A stretch of DNA of 53,036 nucleotides, taken from contig DJQA01000017.1 of assembly GCA_002437495.1 (NCBI GenBank), forward strand, positions 1-53,036. Reading direction: 5' to 3'. Source of the DNA: Prevotellaceae bacterium UBA6398. GTDB lineage: Bacteria; Bacteroidota; Bacteroidia; Bacteroidales; Bacteroidaceae. This document shows positions 1 to 9,459 of the stretch, piece by piece (within the stretch, counting starts at the first letter, position 1; each line of letters begins with the position of its first letter). Below the pieces are notes generated by a model. That model saw only the letters and a program-made list of their open reading frames with translations. It had not been told where the DNA came from and made no database searches. The position numbers and the translations under genes are program-made.

Positions 1-75
1 GCAAAGCCGTATAACGTCAAATGTAGTTTTCGGCGTGTTTTGGAAGGAATGGCCGAATTTGGTCTTGCGGAAATT

Positions 76-186
76 GTAGGGGCGTATGGCATACGCCCTG
101 TACACCATCGCGTTAAACGCAGTGCAAACCATCGCCGCAACATCACGAAGACCGCGCAATTCAGGGCGTATGCCATACGCCCCTAC
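76..186. repeat. Paired palindromic repeat, copy 1
   Basis: Two 23-bp arms (76-98 and 164-186) are perfect inverted repeats of each other, and each arm is itself a near-palindrome with the core GGGCGTATGGCATACGCC. About 65 bp of unrelated sequence separates them. The same arms recur at 23000-23089 and 52979-53001. The arrangement resembles REP/BIME-type or MITE-like elements. The rest of 1-331 holds no gene that I can support; a 106-codon open frame over the repeat looks spurious. Confidence 0.9.
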
Positions 187-331
187 AAGTTGCATTTTTA
201 GGTTTACGTTTTCTTTACTATTCCGTGTGTGGCTGCAACCAAATTCTGCATTTCTGTATCACAAAAGGCAAACAAGCGGTAGGACACTTCTTTGTATAGA
301 GCGCAAAACTTCCGCATATTTCACAAGAAAC

Positions 332-367
332 AAAAAACCGCAGACTTCGATGCCTGCGGTTTTTTTT
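332..367 (-). terminator. Intrinsic terminator of the nuo operon
   Basis: The stem CCGCAG (338-343) / CTGCGG (354-359) is flanked by A and T runs, so it can work in both directions. It lies 19 bp past the nuoN stop and probably ends the nuo transcript. Confidence 0.85.
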
Positions 368-385
368 GTTTTTCTAATGTGCGCT

Positions 386-1858
386 TTATCGTCCGCAACA
401 CGTTGAAGCAACAGCCGGGATGTCGATGCCGTAGCTGAGCGAGTCTACGGTGCCGTAAACGCAACTTGCTATACCGAGAAGCAGCACACCGGCAGTGCAA
501 AGCACAAGGGCTATGCGGGTGCAGTTGTCGCTGCGGAAGGTTGCAATGGGGTTGTCGTTGGGATTGATGTACATGGCCTTAACAATAATCAGATAGTAGT
601 AGAGGGAGATTATAGTGTTGACCAAGGCTATGAACACCAGCAAATGGAAGCCCGAATGGAACGCCGCCATGAAGACGAAGAACTTTGAGAAGAAACCGGC
701 AAACGGCGGTATTCCCGCAAGCGAGAACAAACACAACGTCATTAGGAACGAGAGCTTTGGATTAGTCTTGTAAAGTCCGTTGTATTCGCTTATGCAAATC
801 TTGCCGCTGTTCTGCTCCACCGCATTGATTACTGCGAATGCGCCAAGGTTGGCGGCAAGGTAAACAAGGAGGTAGAACACAAGCGATGTCATGCCCTGGG
901 CCGTGCCGGGAATTACGCCAAGCACAAGATAGCCCGCCTGCGAAATTGCCGAGAACGCCATGAATCGCTTTATGTTGTTTTGGCGGAGGGCAAAGAGGTT
1001 GGCTATGGTTATTGACACGATGATAATCCAGAAGAGTATTTCCTGCCAATCGCTTATCATGGGTGCAAACACCTTTACGAGCGTGGTTAGAAGCACAAAG
1101 CCTGCCGCGCCCTTGGAGATGACACTAAGATAACTTGTGATAACCGTTGGCGAGCCTTCGTAAACATCGGCTGTCCATAGGTGGAACGGCACGAGAGAAA
1201 TTTTGAAGCCCATGCCGGCAAAGAAGAACACCAAACCGAGAATGTTAAGCATTCCGCCATCGAGCTTGCCGGCCAGGTCGTCGAAATACATTGTGCCCGT
1301 GGCTCCGTAGATCATGGAAATTCCGTAAAGCAGGAGCGAGCTTGAGAACAGGGCAACGAGAATGTACTTTGCTCCGGCCTCGGCCGAGGTTGAACGCCAT
1401 TTGTCGAAAGCCACGAGCGCCGTCATAGGTACGGATGCAAGCTCCAGCCCTATGAAGAACATTATGAAGTGTCCTGCGGAAATCATGAGATACATGCCGA
1501 GCAGCGTTGAAAGCGTCAGGATGTAGAATTCTCCTTGCTTGACATGGTTTTCTTCGCGGCGCATGTATGAGTTCGACATAAGGAAAACTATCAGTGTGCC
1601 CACGTTAAGCACGGTTTTCATTATTGTCATCATCGGGGTGTATTTGTACATCCCGCCGAAAGCCTCGGCAGCCCCTCCGCAAGGAACGGCGTTGACAACG
1701 GTGAGAACAGTCATAAGCACAATGGGTACTGCCGCATTAAACGCCGACTTGCCGCTCTTGCGGTCGGAACATACCACAAGGTCGTAGATGAACATAATTA
1801 CAATGACCGCCAGCAGGGCGAGTTCCTCGTGCATATAAAGAAATTGTGTGTAGTCCAT
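386..1858 (-). CDS. nuoN: NADH-quinone oxidoreductase-like subunit N
   Basis: This 490-residue membrane protein is one of the three antiporter-like proton-pumping subunits of complex I. Almost the whole length is hydrophobic, with many transmembrane helices. The proton-translocation region is visible as KISLVPFHLWTADVYEG with the conserved Lys and His, followed by the SKGAAGF block. The length is normal for NuoN. It is the last gene of the nuo operon, starts 4 bp after the nuoM stop, and is followed by a terminator at 332-367. The family assignment is secure. The electron donor of the complex is uncertain because nuoEFG are not in this operon. Confidence 0.96.
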   Translation of the reverse strand: MDYTQFLYMHEELALLAVIVIMFIYDLVVCSDRKSGKSAFNAAVPIVLMTVLTVVNAVPCGGAAEAFGGMYKYTPMMTIMKTVLNVGTLIVFLMSNSYMRREENHVKQGEFYILTLSTLLGMYLMISAGHFIMFFIGLELASVPMTALVAFDKWRSTSAEAGAKYILVALFSSSLLLYGISMIYGATGTMYFDDLAGKLDGGMLNILGLVFFFAGMGFKISLVPFHLWTADVYEGSPTVITSYLSVISKGAAGFVLLTTLVKVFAPMISDWQEILFWIIIVSITIANLFALRQNNIKRFMAFSAISQAGYLVLGVIPGTAQGMTSLVFYLLVYLAANLGAFAVINAVEQNSGKICISEYNGLYKTNPKLSFLMTLCLFSLAGIPPFAGFFSKFFVFMAAFHSGFHLLVFIALVNTIISLYYYLIIVKAMYINPNDNPIATFRSDNCTRIALVLCTAGVLLLGIASCVYGTVDSLSYGIDIPAVASTCCGR

Positions 1859-1862
1859 GTCT

Positions 1863-3401
1863 TTACGGAATCAAGAATGATGTTACTGATGTTAATTGCG
1901 TTGTGGCCGACTGAATGTGGTTCACAATCGGCTCAACGCTGTTGCTAATCATATCGCTCATCCACAGAGGGGCGAAACCGAGACCCGCAATGCAAACCAC
2001 AAGGGTTGCTATGGCTACTTTCTCGTCCCACGAAGCATCGTGGAGTTTGAGATGAGCCTCGTTGGTGCAAACTCCATACATAACCTTGCCCACCATGCGC
2101 AATATGAATACGGCGGTAATTACAATGCTCGTAGTGGCAAGTATTGTAAGAACACGGTGAAGGGTGTCGGCCTGCTGAAACGAACCAACAAAGATTGTCA
2201 TCTCGGCAACAAACCCGCTGAAACCGGGGAGACCGAGGTTTCCGAGACCGGCTATAACGAAGCAAACGCATATGAAAGGCATTATTCTGATAAGCCCGCT
2301 AAGTTCTCGCACATCGCGAGTATGGGCACGGTGATAAATCATGCCTATGCAGGCGAAGAACAAAGCCGTAAGCAAACCGTGGGACAGCATTTGGAGCACT
2401 GCGCCGGTAGCCGCCGTGCGGTTTATCATAAGAATGGCGAACAGCACAAGACCGCAGTGGGAAACCGAAGAATATGCGTTTATATACTTCAAGTCGGTTT
2501 GTACGCAGGCGGAGAACGCACCGTAAACAACGCCTATGCCTATTACTATAAGGAATATCCAGCCAAGAGTTTGCGCTGCCTCGGGCATTAGGAACATTGC
2601 CACACGGAAACAGCCGTATCCGCCGAGTTTCATAAGCACCCCGGCATGGAGCATCGACACCGCAGTGGGGGCGGAAGCGTGGCCATCGGGGCTCCAGGTG
2701 TGGAACGGGAACATTGCCCCAAGCACGCCGAAACCCACAAATGTAAGCGGGAACCATATGTACTGCTGTGCTATGGGAATTGCGTGCGCACCGTTTGTAT
2801 GGTTGGCGAGGTCGAGAACGTTGAACGTCTGACCGCCGGCACCGTAGAATATTCCGAAAATGCCGCACATAAGGAACGCGGAAGCACCCATAAGCATAAG
2901 CGTAAGTTTCATTGCCGAATATTCTTTGTGGCCCGTGCCCCAATAGCCTATGAGAAGATACATTGGTATGAGAGCTATTTCATAGAACATGAACATCATG
3001 AACAAGTCAATCGACACAAAGAACCCGAAAACACCCAGCGAAAGGAGTGTGAACCATAGGAAATATTCCTTTGTAAGCGGCTTGAGTCGCCACGATGCGA
3101 AAGTACCTGTAAACACAATTACAGACGACAGCAGAAGCATTGCCACCGATATGCCGTCAACACCCACACTGTAGTTAATGTGGAGCGGGGCAAACCAAGT
3201 ATGGTTGGTTGTGAACAGCATCTCCTCTGTTGCACCGGCACTGCGGGCGTTGAGATACATAACCACAAGAACAATCGAGCTTGCAAGCAGCGCGCTTGAA
3301 CCTGCCACCATGACTCCCCTGACTGCATTCACCCCTTTGGCTATCCAAAGGAATAGAAGCATCAAGAGCGGTATTATTATAAATAAATGTAATGGAAACA
3401 T
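1863..3401 (-). CDS. nuoM: NADH-quinone oxidoreductase-like subunit M
   Basis: This 512-residue antiporter-like membrane subunit of complex I belongs to the proton-pumping arm. Visible family blocks are MFMFYEIALIPMYLLIG (the conserved Glu of the first half), FPFHTWSPDGHASAPTAVSMLHAGVLMKLGGYG, and HCGLVLFAI after the second half-channel. Length and helix content are normal. It lies between nuoL (23 bp upstream) and nuoN (4 bp downstream), all cotranscribed. Nothing in the sequence suggests loss of function. Confidence 0.97.
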   Translation of the reverse strand: MFPLHLFIIIPLLMLLFLWIAKGVNAVRGVMVAGSSALLASSIVLVVMYLNARSAGATEEMLFTTNHTWFAPLHINYSVGVDGISVAMLLLSSVIVFTGTFASWRLKPLTKEYFLWFTLLSLGVFGFFVSIDLFMMFMFYEIALIPMYLLIGYWGTGHKEYSAMKLTLMLMGASAFLMCGIFGIFYGAGGQTFNVLDLANHTNGAHAIPIAQQYIWFPLTFVGFGVLGAMFPFHTWSPDGHASAPTAVSMLHAGVLMKLGGYGCFRVAMFLMPEAAQTLGWIFLIVIGIGVVYGAFSACVQTDLKYINAYSSVSHCGLVLFAILMINRTAATGAVLQMLSHGLLTALFFACIGMIYHRAHTRDVRELSGLIRIMPFICVCFVIAGLGNLGLPGFSGFVAEMTIFVGSFQQADTLHRVLTILATTSIVITAVFILRMVGKVMYGVCTNEAHLKLHDASWDEKVAIATLVVCIAGLGFAPLWMSDMISNSVEPIVNHIQSATTQLTSVTSFLIP

Positions 3402-3424
3402 ATCTGTTTATTCGTTTTATCGGG

Positions 3425-5335
3425 TTAAAGTATTAATAGCAGCACAAGAACCAGCGCCCCGGCAAGGAACACGTATGCATACTGCTGTATCTCGCCGCTC
3501 TGGAACCCGCGAATGAGATAGCTCACACGGTGGGAACCCGAAGCGAGGCCGTTGAGAATGCCGTCAATGACATGTTTGTCGAACCACGCTGCCGGCTTTG
3601 AAATGCACCCAAAGATTATGCGGTGGGTTACAAACTGATAAACCTCGTCTATATAGAAACGATGGTAAGCCCATTTGTGAAGAGAAGAGAAGCGCGAAGC
3701 CAAAGCCACGGCCACAGGCTGTTTCTCGCCCTTGTATATAAACGTTGCAAGAGCTATGGAAGCCACCGCTATCACTATGCTTGTGCCGGCTACCGTCCAA
3801 TCGAGATGAATATCATACGACATGCCGTCGGCACTAACAAAATGTCCGAACGGAATGAACCCGGCCACACAGGTTACGAGGGCAAGGAATATCAAAGGCA
3901 ACGTCATTACTTTGGGAGCCTCGTGCATGTGAAGCTCGCCGTGGAGTTGCTTGTTCTCCGTTCCCCAGAATATACCATAGTAAAGGCGGAACATATAGAA
4001 CGCCGTCATTGCGGCAATCACAGTCATTATCCAACCCATAACCGGACTGAAAGCGAAGCAACCGGCAAGTATTTCGTCCTTTGAAAAGAAACCCGAAAAC
4101 GGCGGAATGCCCGATATGGCAAGGCAGGAAATAAGGAAGGTGATGTGCGTAAGGGGCATATATTTGCGCATGCCGCCCATGGCCGACATCTCATTGCTGT
4201 GAACAACATGAATAATGGCACCGGCGCAAAGGAAGAGGCAAGCCTTGAACATTGCGTGGGTGAACAAATGGAACATAGCAGCCATATAGCCCACACTTCC
4301 CGGATGTTCATGGCCGGTAACATATTCGGTGCATACACCGAGAGCCACCATCATAAAAGCTATCTGGGAAATTGTTGAAAAAGCGAGAACACGCTTTATG
4401 TCAGATTGAGCGCAAGCAACGGCGGCCGCATAGAACGCGGTAAACGCACCAACGTATGCCACTATATGCAAAGCCTCGGGTGCGTAGGTTATCCATAGCG
4501 GATACATACGCGCCACCTGGAACACACCGGCAACAACCATGGTAGCCGCATGTATCAGCGCGCTGACAGGCGTAGGACCTTCCATTGCATCGGGCAACCA
4601 AATGTGGAGCGGAAACATGGCACTCTTGCCTGCACCACCCACGAACATCAGCAGCAGGGCCGAAGGTAGCATGAACGCCCCGGCAGCTATCTTGTCGGCA
4701 TTGCCGGTAAAGTCAAAGCTGAAAGTATGGCAATAATACCCATATATAAGAATACCGATAAGAAAGCCAAGGTCGGCAAAGCGAGTTACTATAAACGCCT
4801 TTTTTGACGCAGCAATAGCCGCCGGCTGGGTATAGTAGAAGCCGATAAGCAGATAAGAAGAGACACCCACAAGCTCCCAGAACAAATACATCTGGAAGAT
4901 GTTTGTGGCAACCACAAGTCCGAGCATCGACATTGTAAACAAACTCAAATATGCGTAGAAACGCTGGAAGCCCCTCTCGCCGTGCATATATCCGAAAGAA
5001 TAAATGTGTACTGCGAGAGACACCGTACCAACGACAACGAGCATAACCGCCGATATCGGGTCGATCAGGAACCCGATGTCAAACGTCAGACCGTTTACAA
5101 AGAACGGCAGCCATGGGAAATTGAATGCGGTAACTGCCTGGTAAATTCCTTCGGCTGTGCGCGGCGTTGTGAAGAACCGATAAGCCGTGTAGTAGCAGAG
5201 CGCCGCAACCACCGTGAGAGTTAACGTCCCAATAAGTCCTGCCACGCGGTGGCTCAGGTATTTGCCGAGCAAACCGATAAACAGGAACGAAAGAAACGGC
5301 AGCAATAAAATTAGGAATGTATATGAGTAATCCAT
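3425..5335 (-). CDS. nuoL: NADH-quinone oxidoreductase-like subunit L
   Basis: This 636-residue subunit is the largest, most distal antiporter-like proton pump of complex I. Family blocks include YLFWELVGVSSYLLIGFYY, the half-channel signature GKSAMFPLHIWLPDAMEGPTPVSALIHAATMV, and SNEMSAMGGMRKYMP. The C-terminal part contains the long lateral helix region typical of NuoL and a final hydrophobic anchor. The order nuoK-L-M-N is the standard one. The start at 5335 is an ATG with no better upstream candidate. Confidence 0.97.
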   Translation of the reverse strand: MDYSYTFLILLLPFLSFLFIGLLGKYLSHRVAGLIGTLTLTVVAALCYYTAYRFFTTPRTAEGIYQAVTAFNFPWLPFFVNGLTFDIGFLIDPISAVMLVVVGTVSLAVHIYSFGYMHGERGFQRFYAYLSLFTMSMLGLVVATNIFQMYLFWELVGVSSYLLIGFYYTQPAAIAASKKAFIVTRFADLGFLIGILIYGYYCHTFSFDFTGNADKIAAGAFMLPSALLLMFVGGAGKSAMFPLHIWLPDAMEGPTPVSALIHAATMVVAGVFQVARMYPLWITYAPEALHIVAYVGAFTAFYAAAVACAQSDIKRVLAFSTISQIAFMMVALGVCTEYVTGHEHPGSVGYMAAMFHLFTHAMFKACLFLCAGAIIHVVHSNEMSAMGGMRKYMPLTHITFLISCLAISGIPPFSGFFSKDEILAGCFAFSPVMGWIMTVIAAMTAFYMFRLYYGIFWGTENKQLHGELHMHEAPKVMTLPLIFLALVTCVAGFIPFGHFVSADGMSYDIHLDWTVAGTSIVIAVASIALATFIYKGEKQPVAVALASRFSSLHKWAYHRFYIDEVYQFVTHRIIFGCISKPAAWFDKHVIDGILNGLASGSHRVSYLIRGFQSGEIQQYAYVFLAGALVLVLLLIL

Positions 5336-5365
5336 GGGAATATTAATATGCTTTCAAATTAGTTA

Positions 5366-5674
5366 CTACCATTTCAAGGTGTTGATATGATTTAGCTGTA
5401 TGCTGCGCACATTGCGGTAGATTGCAATCATTATAGCAATTGCCACGGCAGTTTCGGCAGCCGAGATAGCTATTGAGAACAGGGCGAAGAAGTAGCCCTC
5501 ATGGCCTGCAGGATATAGCAGGCGGTTGAAAACAGCAAAATTAATGTCGGATGCGTTGAGCATAAGCTCCACCGAGATAAGCACCGACAAAGTGCTGCGC
5601 CTCGTAAGAAAGCCGTAAATGCCTATAAAAAGCATTATGACCGAAAGGATGAGAAAGTATTCCAAATGTACCAT
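5366..5674 (-). CDS. nuoK: NADH-quinone oxidoreductase-like subunit K
   Basis: This small membrane subunit of complex I has 102 residues from the chosen start, MVHLEYFLIL, which is the usual NuoK length of about 100. The reading frame stays open for 18 more codons upstream, but those overlap nuoJ and lack the family N terminus. A GGAGG sits 6 bp before the chosen ATG and decides the start. The SVELMLNA block with its conserved Glu and the AAETAVAIAI block are both present. The product is a three-helix protein linking NuoJ/A to the pump modules. Confidence 0.95.
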   Translation of the reverse strand: MVHLEYFLILSVIMLFIGIYGFLTRRSTLSVLISVELMLNASDINFAVFNRLLYPAGHEGYFFALFSIAISAAETAVAIAIMIAIYRNVRSIQLNHINTLKW

Positions 5675-5688
5675 GTTGTTCCTCCTTG

Positions 5689-6204
5689 TTATCTTTTGCG
5701 GGCTATTACCAATGCCCCAACGATGCATGCCAAAAGCAGGACACTTACAGCCTCGAAAGGCAGCACGTAGCCGTATTTGTCGAACGAGAGCATATTTTGT
5801 CCTATAGTTACTATTGATGTTGTGTTTTCATCGGGCACGAGATTTGTTATCGCTCCCTTGAAATTATGGGTGATGATTATGAAAAGCACTATTACCGCTC
5901 CGAGCAGGCTCGTTACGGCCGCCGCGAACATTTTGCCCGACTTGAGTCGCGCTATTTTTTCATTGTGTGCGCTTGTGAGCAATATCGAGAATACGAAAAG
6001 CACCACGATACCCCCGGCGTAAACCATCACCTGCACCGATCCGAGGAATGAGTATCCCAATAGGAAATACAGTCCTGCCGTACCCAAAAGGGTGAAGAAC
6101 AAAAACATTGCCGAACGGATAATGCGCTTTGTTGTTACCGTGAGTACCGAGAAAGCGAGTATCGCGAAGGCAAGAATGTAAAATATTATTGATTCAGCAT
6201 TCAT
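5689..6204 (-). CDS. nuoJ: NADH-quinone oxidoreductase-like subunit J
   Basis: This 171-residue membrane subunit of complex I has about five hydrophobic helices. The third-helix region, YAGGIVVLFVF, is the NuoJ signature involved in coupling the quinone site to the pumps. A hydrophilic loop follows (residues 82-92), and the C terminus is LLLACIVGALVIARKR. It lies 12 bp after nuoI and 14 bp before nuoK. Length and sequence are normal for the family. Confidence 0.95.
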   Translation of the reverse strand: MNAESIIFYILAFAILAFSVLTVTTKRIIRSAMFLFFTLLGTAGLYFLLGYSFLGSVQVMVYAGGIVVLFVFSILLTSAHNEKIARLKSGKMFAAAVTSLLGAVIVLFIIITHNFKGAITNLVPDENTTSIVTIGQNMLSFDKYGYVLPFEAVSVLLLACIVGALVIARKR

Positions 6205-6216
6205 GATCTTTATTTT

Positions 6217-6765
6217 TTAGCTGTTGGCTTCGGGTTTCTGATTGTTGCCGACCGGCTGTGCTGCGGGCTTTACCGGGGTTGCAGGGCGTGCAGGCGCTGC
6301 TTTTTCCACCACCTTGCTGCCTTCATGGTTCAGGCGAAGAATTAGCTTACTGCGATCGAACACGGCATTCTCAAAACTCTGATCGAATGTGATAGCACCG
6401 TGAGGGCAGGCGTTCACGCAAAGCATGCAGAACATACAGCTACCGAGATTATAGTTATACTCCTTGAGGACGCGCTTTTTCTTGCCATCGGGAGTTTCCA
6501 CCATTTCGTGGATTACTTGTATAGAACCGTTGGGGCAGGCCATCTCGCAAAGGTGGCAGGCCACACACTTGTGTTCGTTGTTTTCATTATGGGGCATTGT
6601 AAGGCTGCCGCGAAAACGGTCGAACATCTTCAGTTCCTTGCGGTTCTCCGGATATTGTTCCGTGATTTTCTTGGTAAAAAGCTCTCTCATGGTGGTTTTC
6701 AAACCAACGCAGAGAGTTTTTACGCCCCATACAATTCCTCCTATATAACTTCTTTTTTGCATCAT
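6217..6765 (-). CDS. nuoI: NADH-quinone oxidoreductase-like subunit I (2x[4Fe-4S])
   Basis: This peripheral-arm ferredoxin-like subunit carries electrons towards NuoB. Two [4Fe-4S] motifs are visible: Cys67, 70, 73, 77 (CVACHLCEMACP) and Cys110, 113, 116, 120 (CMFCMLCVNACP). The N-terminal 30 residues contain an amphipathic region as in other NuoI proteins. The last 30 residues are a low-complexity Ala/Pro-rich tail that is not part of the core fold. Two adjacent ATGs (6765 and 6762) are possible starts. It lies between nuoH and nuoJ, 18 and 12 bp away. Confidence 0.96.
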   Translation of the reverse strand: MMQKRSYIGGIVWGVKTLCVGLKTTMRELFTKKITEQYPENRKELKMFDRFRGSLTMPHNENNEHKCVACHLCEMACPNGSIQVIHEMVETPDGKKKRVLKEYNYNLGSCMFCMLCVNACPHGAITFDQSFENAVFDRSKLILRLNHEGSKVVEKAAPARPATPVKPAAQPVGNNQKPEANS

Positions 6766-6783
6766 CTTAAATCGTTATTGAAA

Positions 6784-7857
6784 TTAAAAATGAAGTCCGA
6801 ACTGCGACACCAATGCCATAAGCACAAGGTTTGCCATTGAAATAGGAATTAAGTATTTCCACTCCAAATTGAGCAGTTGGTCTATACGCAGGCGCGGAAA
6901 TGTCCAGCGCTCCCACATAAGGAGGAACGTAACAAACACAGCCTTTGCCACAAACCACACAGCCCCGGGAACCATATCCATTACGCTGTCAAAGCCTTCC
7001 ACGCCGATATGCAACGGCATCCATCCGCCGAGGAAAATCGTGGCGGCCATGCAGGCGCATATAAACAGGTTGAGGTATTCTGCCAAATAGTAAAAGCCGA
7101 AGTTCATGCCCGAATACTCTGTATGATACCCGGCGGTAAGCTCGCTCTCGGCCTCCGGCTGGTCGAACGGACCACGGTTGCACTCGGCGTTGCCGGCAAT
7201 CAAGTATATTATGAACGCTATTACAGCCGGCACATGTCCCTTTACTATGTTCCAACAGTCGGCCTGCCCCTCCACTATCCCGGAGAATTGCATTGTTCCC
7301 GTAAGGGCTATCATCGTAAGCATTGTCATGCCTATCGATATTTCGTAGCTTATAATCTGTGCTCCGGCACGCATTGCGCCAATCAGCGAATACTTGTTGC
7401 GACTGCCGATACCGGCCAAAAGGATACCCACTATGCCTATCGAGGAAGCGGCAAGGAAGAAGAACACGCCCACATTGAAATCAAGCACCTGCGCCCCTTT
7501 GTTCCAGGGAATGCAGGAGAAAGTGAGGAACGAGGCGAGAATCACCAACACCGGAGCAACCATATAAGCCACCCGGTCGGTATTTTTAAAGAATATTATT
7601 TCTTTTGTAAGCATTTTGAACACATCCGAGAATACCTGCAAAAGCCCCCATTTTCCCACGCGGTTTGGTCCGATGCGGCATTGGAAGAATGCGCATATTT
7701 TGCGTTCAAAATAAATCAGGAATATCGCGAAAAGAGCGTAGAGAGTTATAACTATCAACGCCACGGCGACGCACTCCACAAGAATAGCCCCCCATGCCGG
7801 AAGCACCGAGCGCAAGAGTTCGTCAAACCTGTTTGTTATTATACTAAAGTCAAACAT
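6784..7857 (-). CDS. nuoH: NADH-quinone oxidoreductase-like subunit H
   Basis: This 357-residue membrane subunit forms the quinone-binding entrance of complex I. The family signatures are complete: FERKICAFFQCRIGPNRVG near the N terminus, and NRGPFDQPEAESELTAGYHTEYSGM in the charged loop. About eight hydrophobic segments are visible. It follows nuoCD by 24 bp, where E. coli would have nuoE, F and G between D and H. The direct CD-to-H junction shows that the NADH-oxidising module is absent from this operon. Confidence 0.97.
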   Translation of the reverse strand: MFDFSIITNRFDELLRSVLPAWGAILVECVAVALIVITLYALFAIFLIYFERKICAFFQCRIGPNRVGKWGLLQVFSDVFKMLTKEIIFFKNTDRVAYMVAPVLVILASFLTFSCIPWNKGAQVLDFNVGVFFFLAASSIGIVGILLAGIGSRNKYSLIGAMRAGAQIISYEISIGMTMLTMIALTGTMQFSGIVEGQADCWNIVKGHVPAVIAFIIYLIAGNAECNRGPFDQPEAESELTAGYHTEYSGMNFGFYYLAEYLNLFICACMAATIFLGGWMPLHIGVEGFDSVMDMVPGAVWFVAKAVFVTFLLMWERWTFPRLRIDQLLNLEWKYLIPISMANLVLMALVSQFGLHF

Positions 7858-7881
7858 ATCCGTTTTGTATGGTTTAACATG

Positions 7882-9459
7882 TTAGCGATCGATGTCGGGC
7901 ACGACATAGTCGAGTGTACCGCCTATTGAAATAAGGTCGGCTATTTTCTCTCCACGGCATGCCTCGTCCATTATTGCAACCAGCGGAAGCCCCGTGGCAC
8001 GGTAGTGCAGACGGTAGGGCGACTTGTCGCCGTGGCTTTCGAGGAACACTCCGAAGCGTCCGCGCGAAGCCTCCACGGCATTATAATATGTACCCTCGGG
8101 CACCTTTATGATGGGTTTCATTTTCTCGCGGTAATTACCCTCGGGAATGTTGTCTATAAGTTGCTCTATTATCGACAGGCTTTCGAGAATCTCGCGCAAA
8201 CGCACAATGAGACGCGCGTAGCTATCGCCATCCTCAAGTACTATTTCGTTGAAATTCACACGATCGTATGCGCCGTAGGGTTCGAGCTTGCGCACATCGT
8301 TGCTCCACCCTGCGGCGCGTCCGCTGCCGCCGGTGCAACCGTAGGATATCACCTGCTCTTTTGTGAGGGTACCCACCCCATCGAGACGGTTATGGGCTAT
8401 CACGTTATCGGCAAATATGTCGTAGTATTCCTTGATGTTCTTGCGCATCAGCACAATGAAATCTTTCACGCGTTTTTGGAAATTGGGATGCAGGTCATAC
8501 TGCACACCGCCTATCATGTTGTAGTTTATGATCAGGCGTCCGCCGCACGTTTCTTCGAAGATGTCAAGTATCTTCTCACGGTCGCGGAAAGCGTAAAGGA
8601 ATGCGGTGGTTGCGCCCAAGTCTTGGCAAAGGCAGCCAAAGAACAGCAAGTGGGAGTCTATACGCTGAAGTTCGTCCATTATGGTGCGTATAACTTTAAC
8701 GCGGTCGCTAACCTCTACGCCCATAGCCTGCTCTATGCAGGCGCAAAGCGCATGACGGCTCTGCTGTGCCGAAATATAGTCAAGACGGTCGGTCAAGGCA
8801 AGAGTCTGCGGATAAGTCAGCGACTCGTTCAGTTTCTCCACCCCACGGTGAATGTATCCGAGCACAGGGTCGATTCTCTTTATAATCTCGCCGTGTAACG
8901 CCACCCTGAAGTGCAATACTCCGTGGGTTGACGGATGCTGCGGACCTATGTTCACCACATAGTCGTCCTCGCCGAAAATAACATTCTCTTTGGTTTTCAG
9001 TGTCCCATCGGGCTGCAGCTCATATTCCTTTGTTTTATCGGCAAGCGGCTCGTTGGTCATGTTTTTCGCTTCGAACGGATTTTCCTTTATCGGGTCATCG
9101 TCTTTGCGCATGGGATAGCCCACCCAATCCTCGCGCAGAAAAATACGGCGCATGTCCGGGTGGCCGGCAAATATTATTCCGTAGAAATCGTAAACTTCGC
9201 GCTCGTAAATATTGGCTATATCCCAAAGATCGCTCGCCGTGGGAAGCACGGGGTTCACGCGGTCGGTTGTGGAACAGCGCAGATTCTCGCGCTTGCCGGT
9301 GGCTGTGGAATAAAGCATGTAAACCACACCGAGACCACCCTCTTCGCCCCAGTCCATACCAACGAGGTTCTCAAGGAAATCCATTTTCTCAGCATCGCGC
9401 AAGCGCAGCAATTCCGCCTTCAGTTGCGAAGGCTCTACAGTTCTTATGTCAAGTTTCAT
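7882..9459 (-). CDS. nuoCD: NADH-quinone oxidoreductase-like fused subunit C/D
   Basis: This 525-residue fusion joins NuoC (about residues 1-130, ending near the block ERE VYDFYGIIFAGHPDMRRI) to NuoD (from about residue 165, DDYVVNIGPQHPSTHGVLHF). The NuoD part has the quinone-site HPSTHG motif and GYIHRGVEKL, and it ends in the conserved DYVVPDIDR. Such C/D fusions are known in E. coli and in Bacteroidetes. It overlaps nuoB by 4 bp (ATGA), which indicates translational coupling. The NuoC part is somewhat short. It sits in the peripheral arm, at the quinone end. Confidence 0.96.
   Translation of the reverse strand: MKLDIRTVEPSQLKAELLRLRDAEKMDFLENLVGMDWGEEGGLGVVYMLYSTATGKRENLRCSTTDRVNPVLPTASDLWDIANIYEREVYDFYGIIFAGHPDMRRIFLREDWVGYPMRKDDDPIKENPFEAKNMTNEPLADKTKEYELQPDGTLKTKENVIFGEDDYVVNIGPQHPSTHGVLHFRVALHGEIIKRIDPVLGYIHRGVEKLNESLTYPQTLALTDRLDYISAQQSRHALCACIEQAMGVEVSDRVKVIRTIMDELQRIDSHLLFFGCLCQDLGATTAFLYAFRDREKILDIFEETCGGRLIINYNMIGGVQYDLHPNFQKRVKDFIVLMRKNIKEYYDIFADNVIAHNRLDGVGTLTKEQVISYGCTGGSGRAAGWSNDVRKLEPYGAYDRVNFNEIVLEDGDSYARLIVRLREILESLSIIEQLIDNIPEGNYREKMKPIIKVPEGTYYNAVEASRGRFGVFLESHGDKSPYRLHYRATGLPLVAIMDEACRGEKIADLISIGGTLDYVVPDIDR

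Noticed and set aside
6877..7929. A 350-codon plus-strand frame opposite nuoH
   Set aside because: It is antisense to a gene with full NuoH signatures, has no recognisable domain and arises from codon bias.
8005..8898. A 297-codon plus-strand frame opposite nuoCD
   Set aside because: It is a shadow of nuoCD, which has complete motifs on the other strand.
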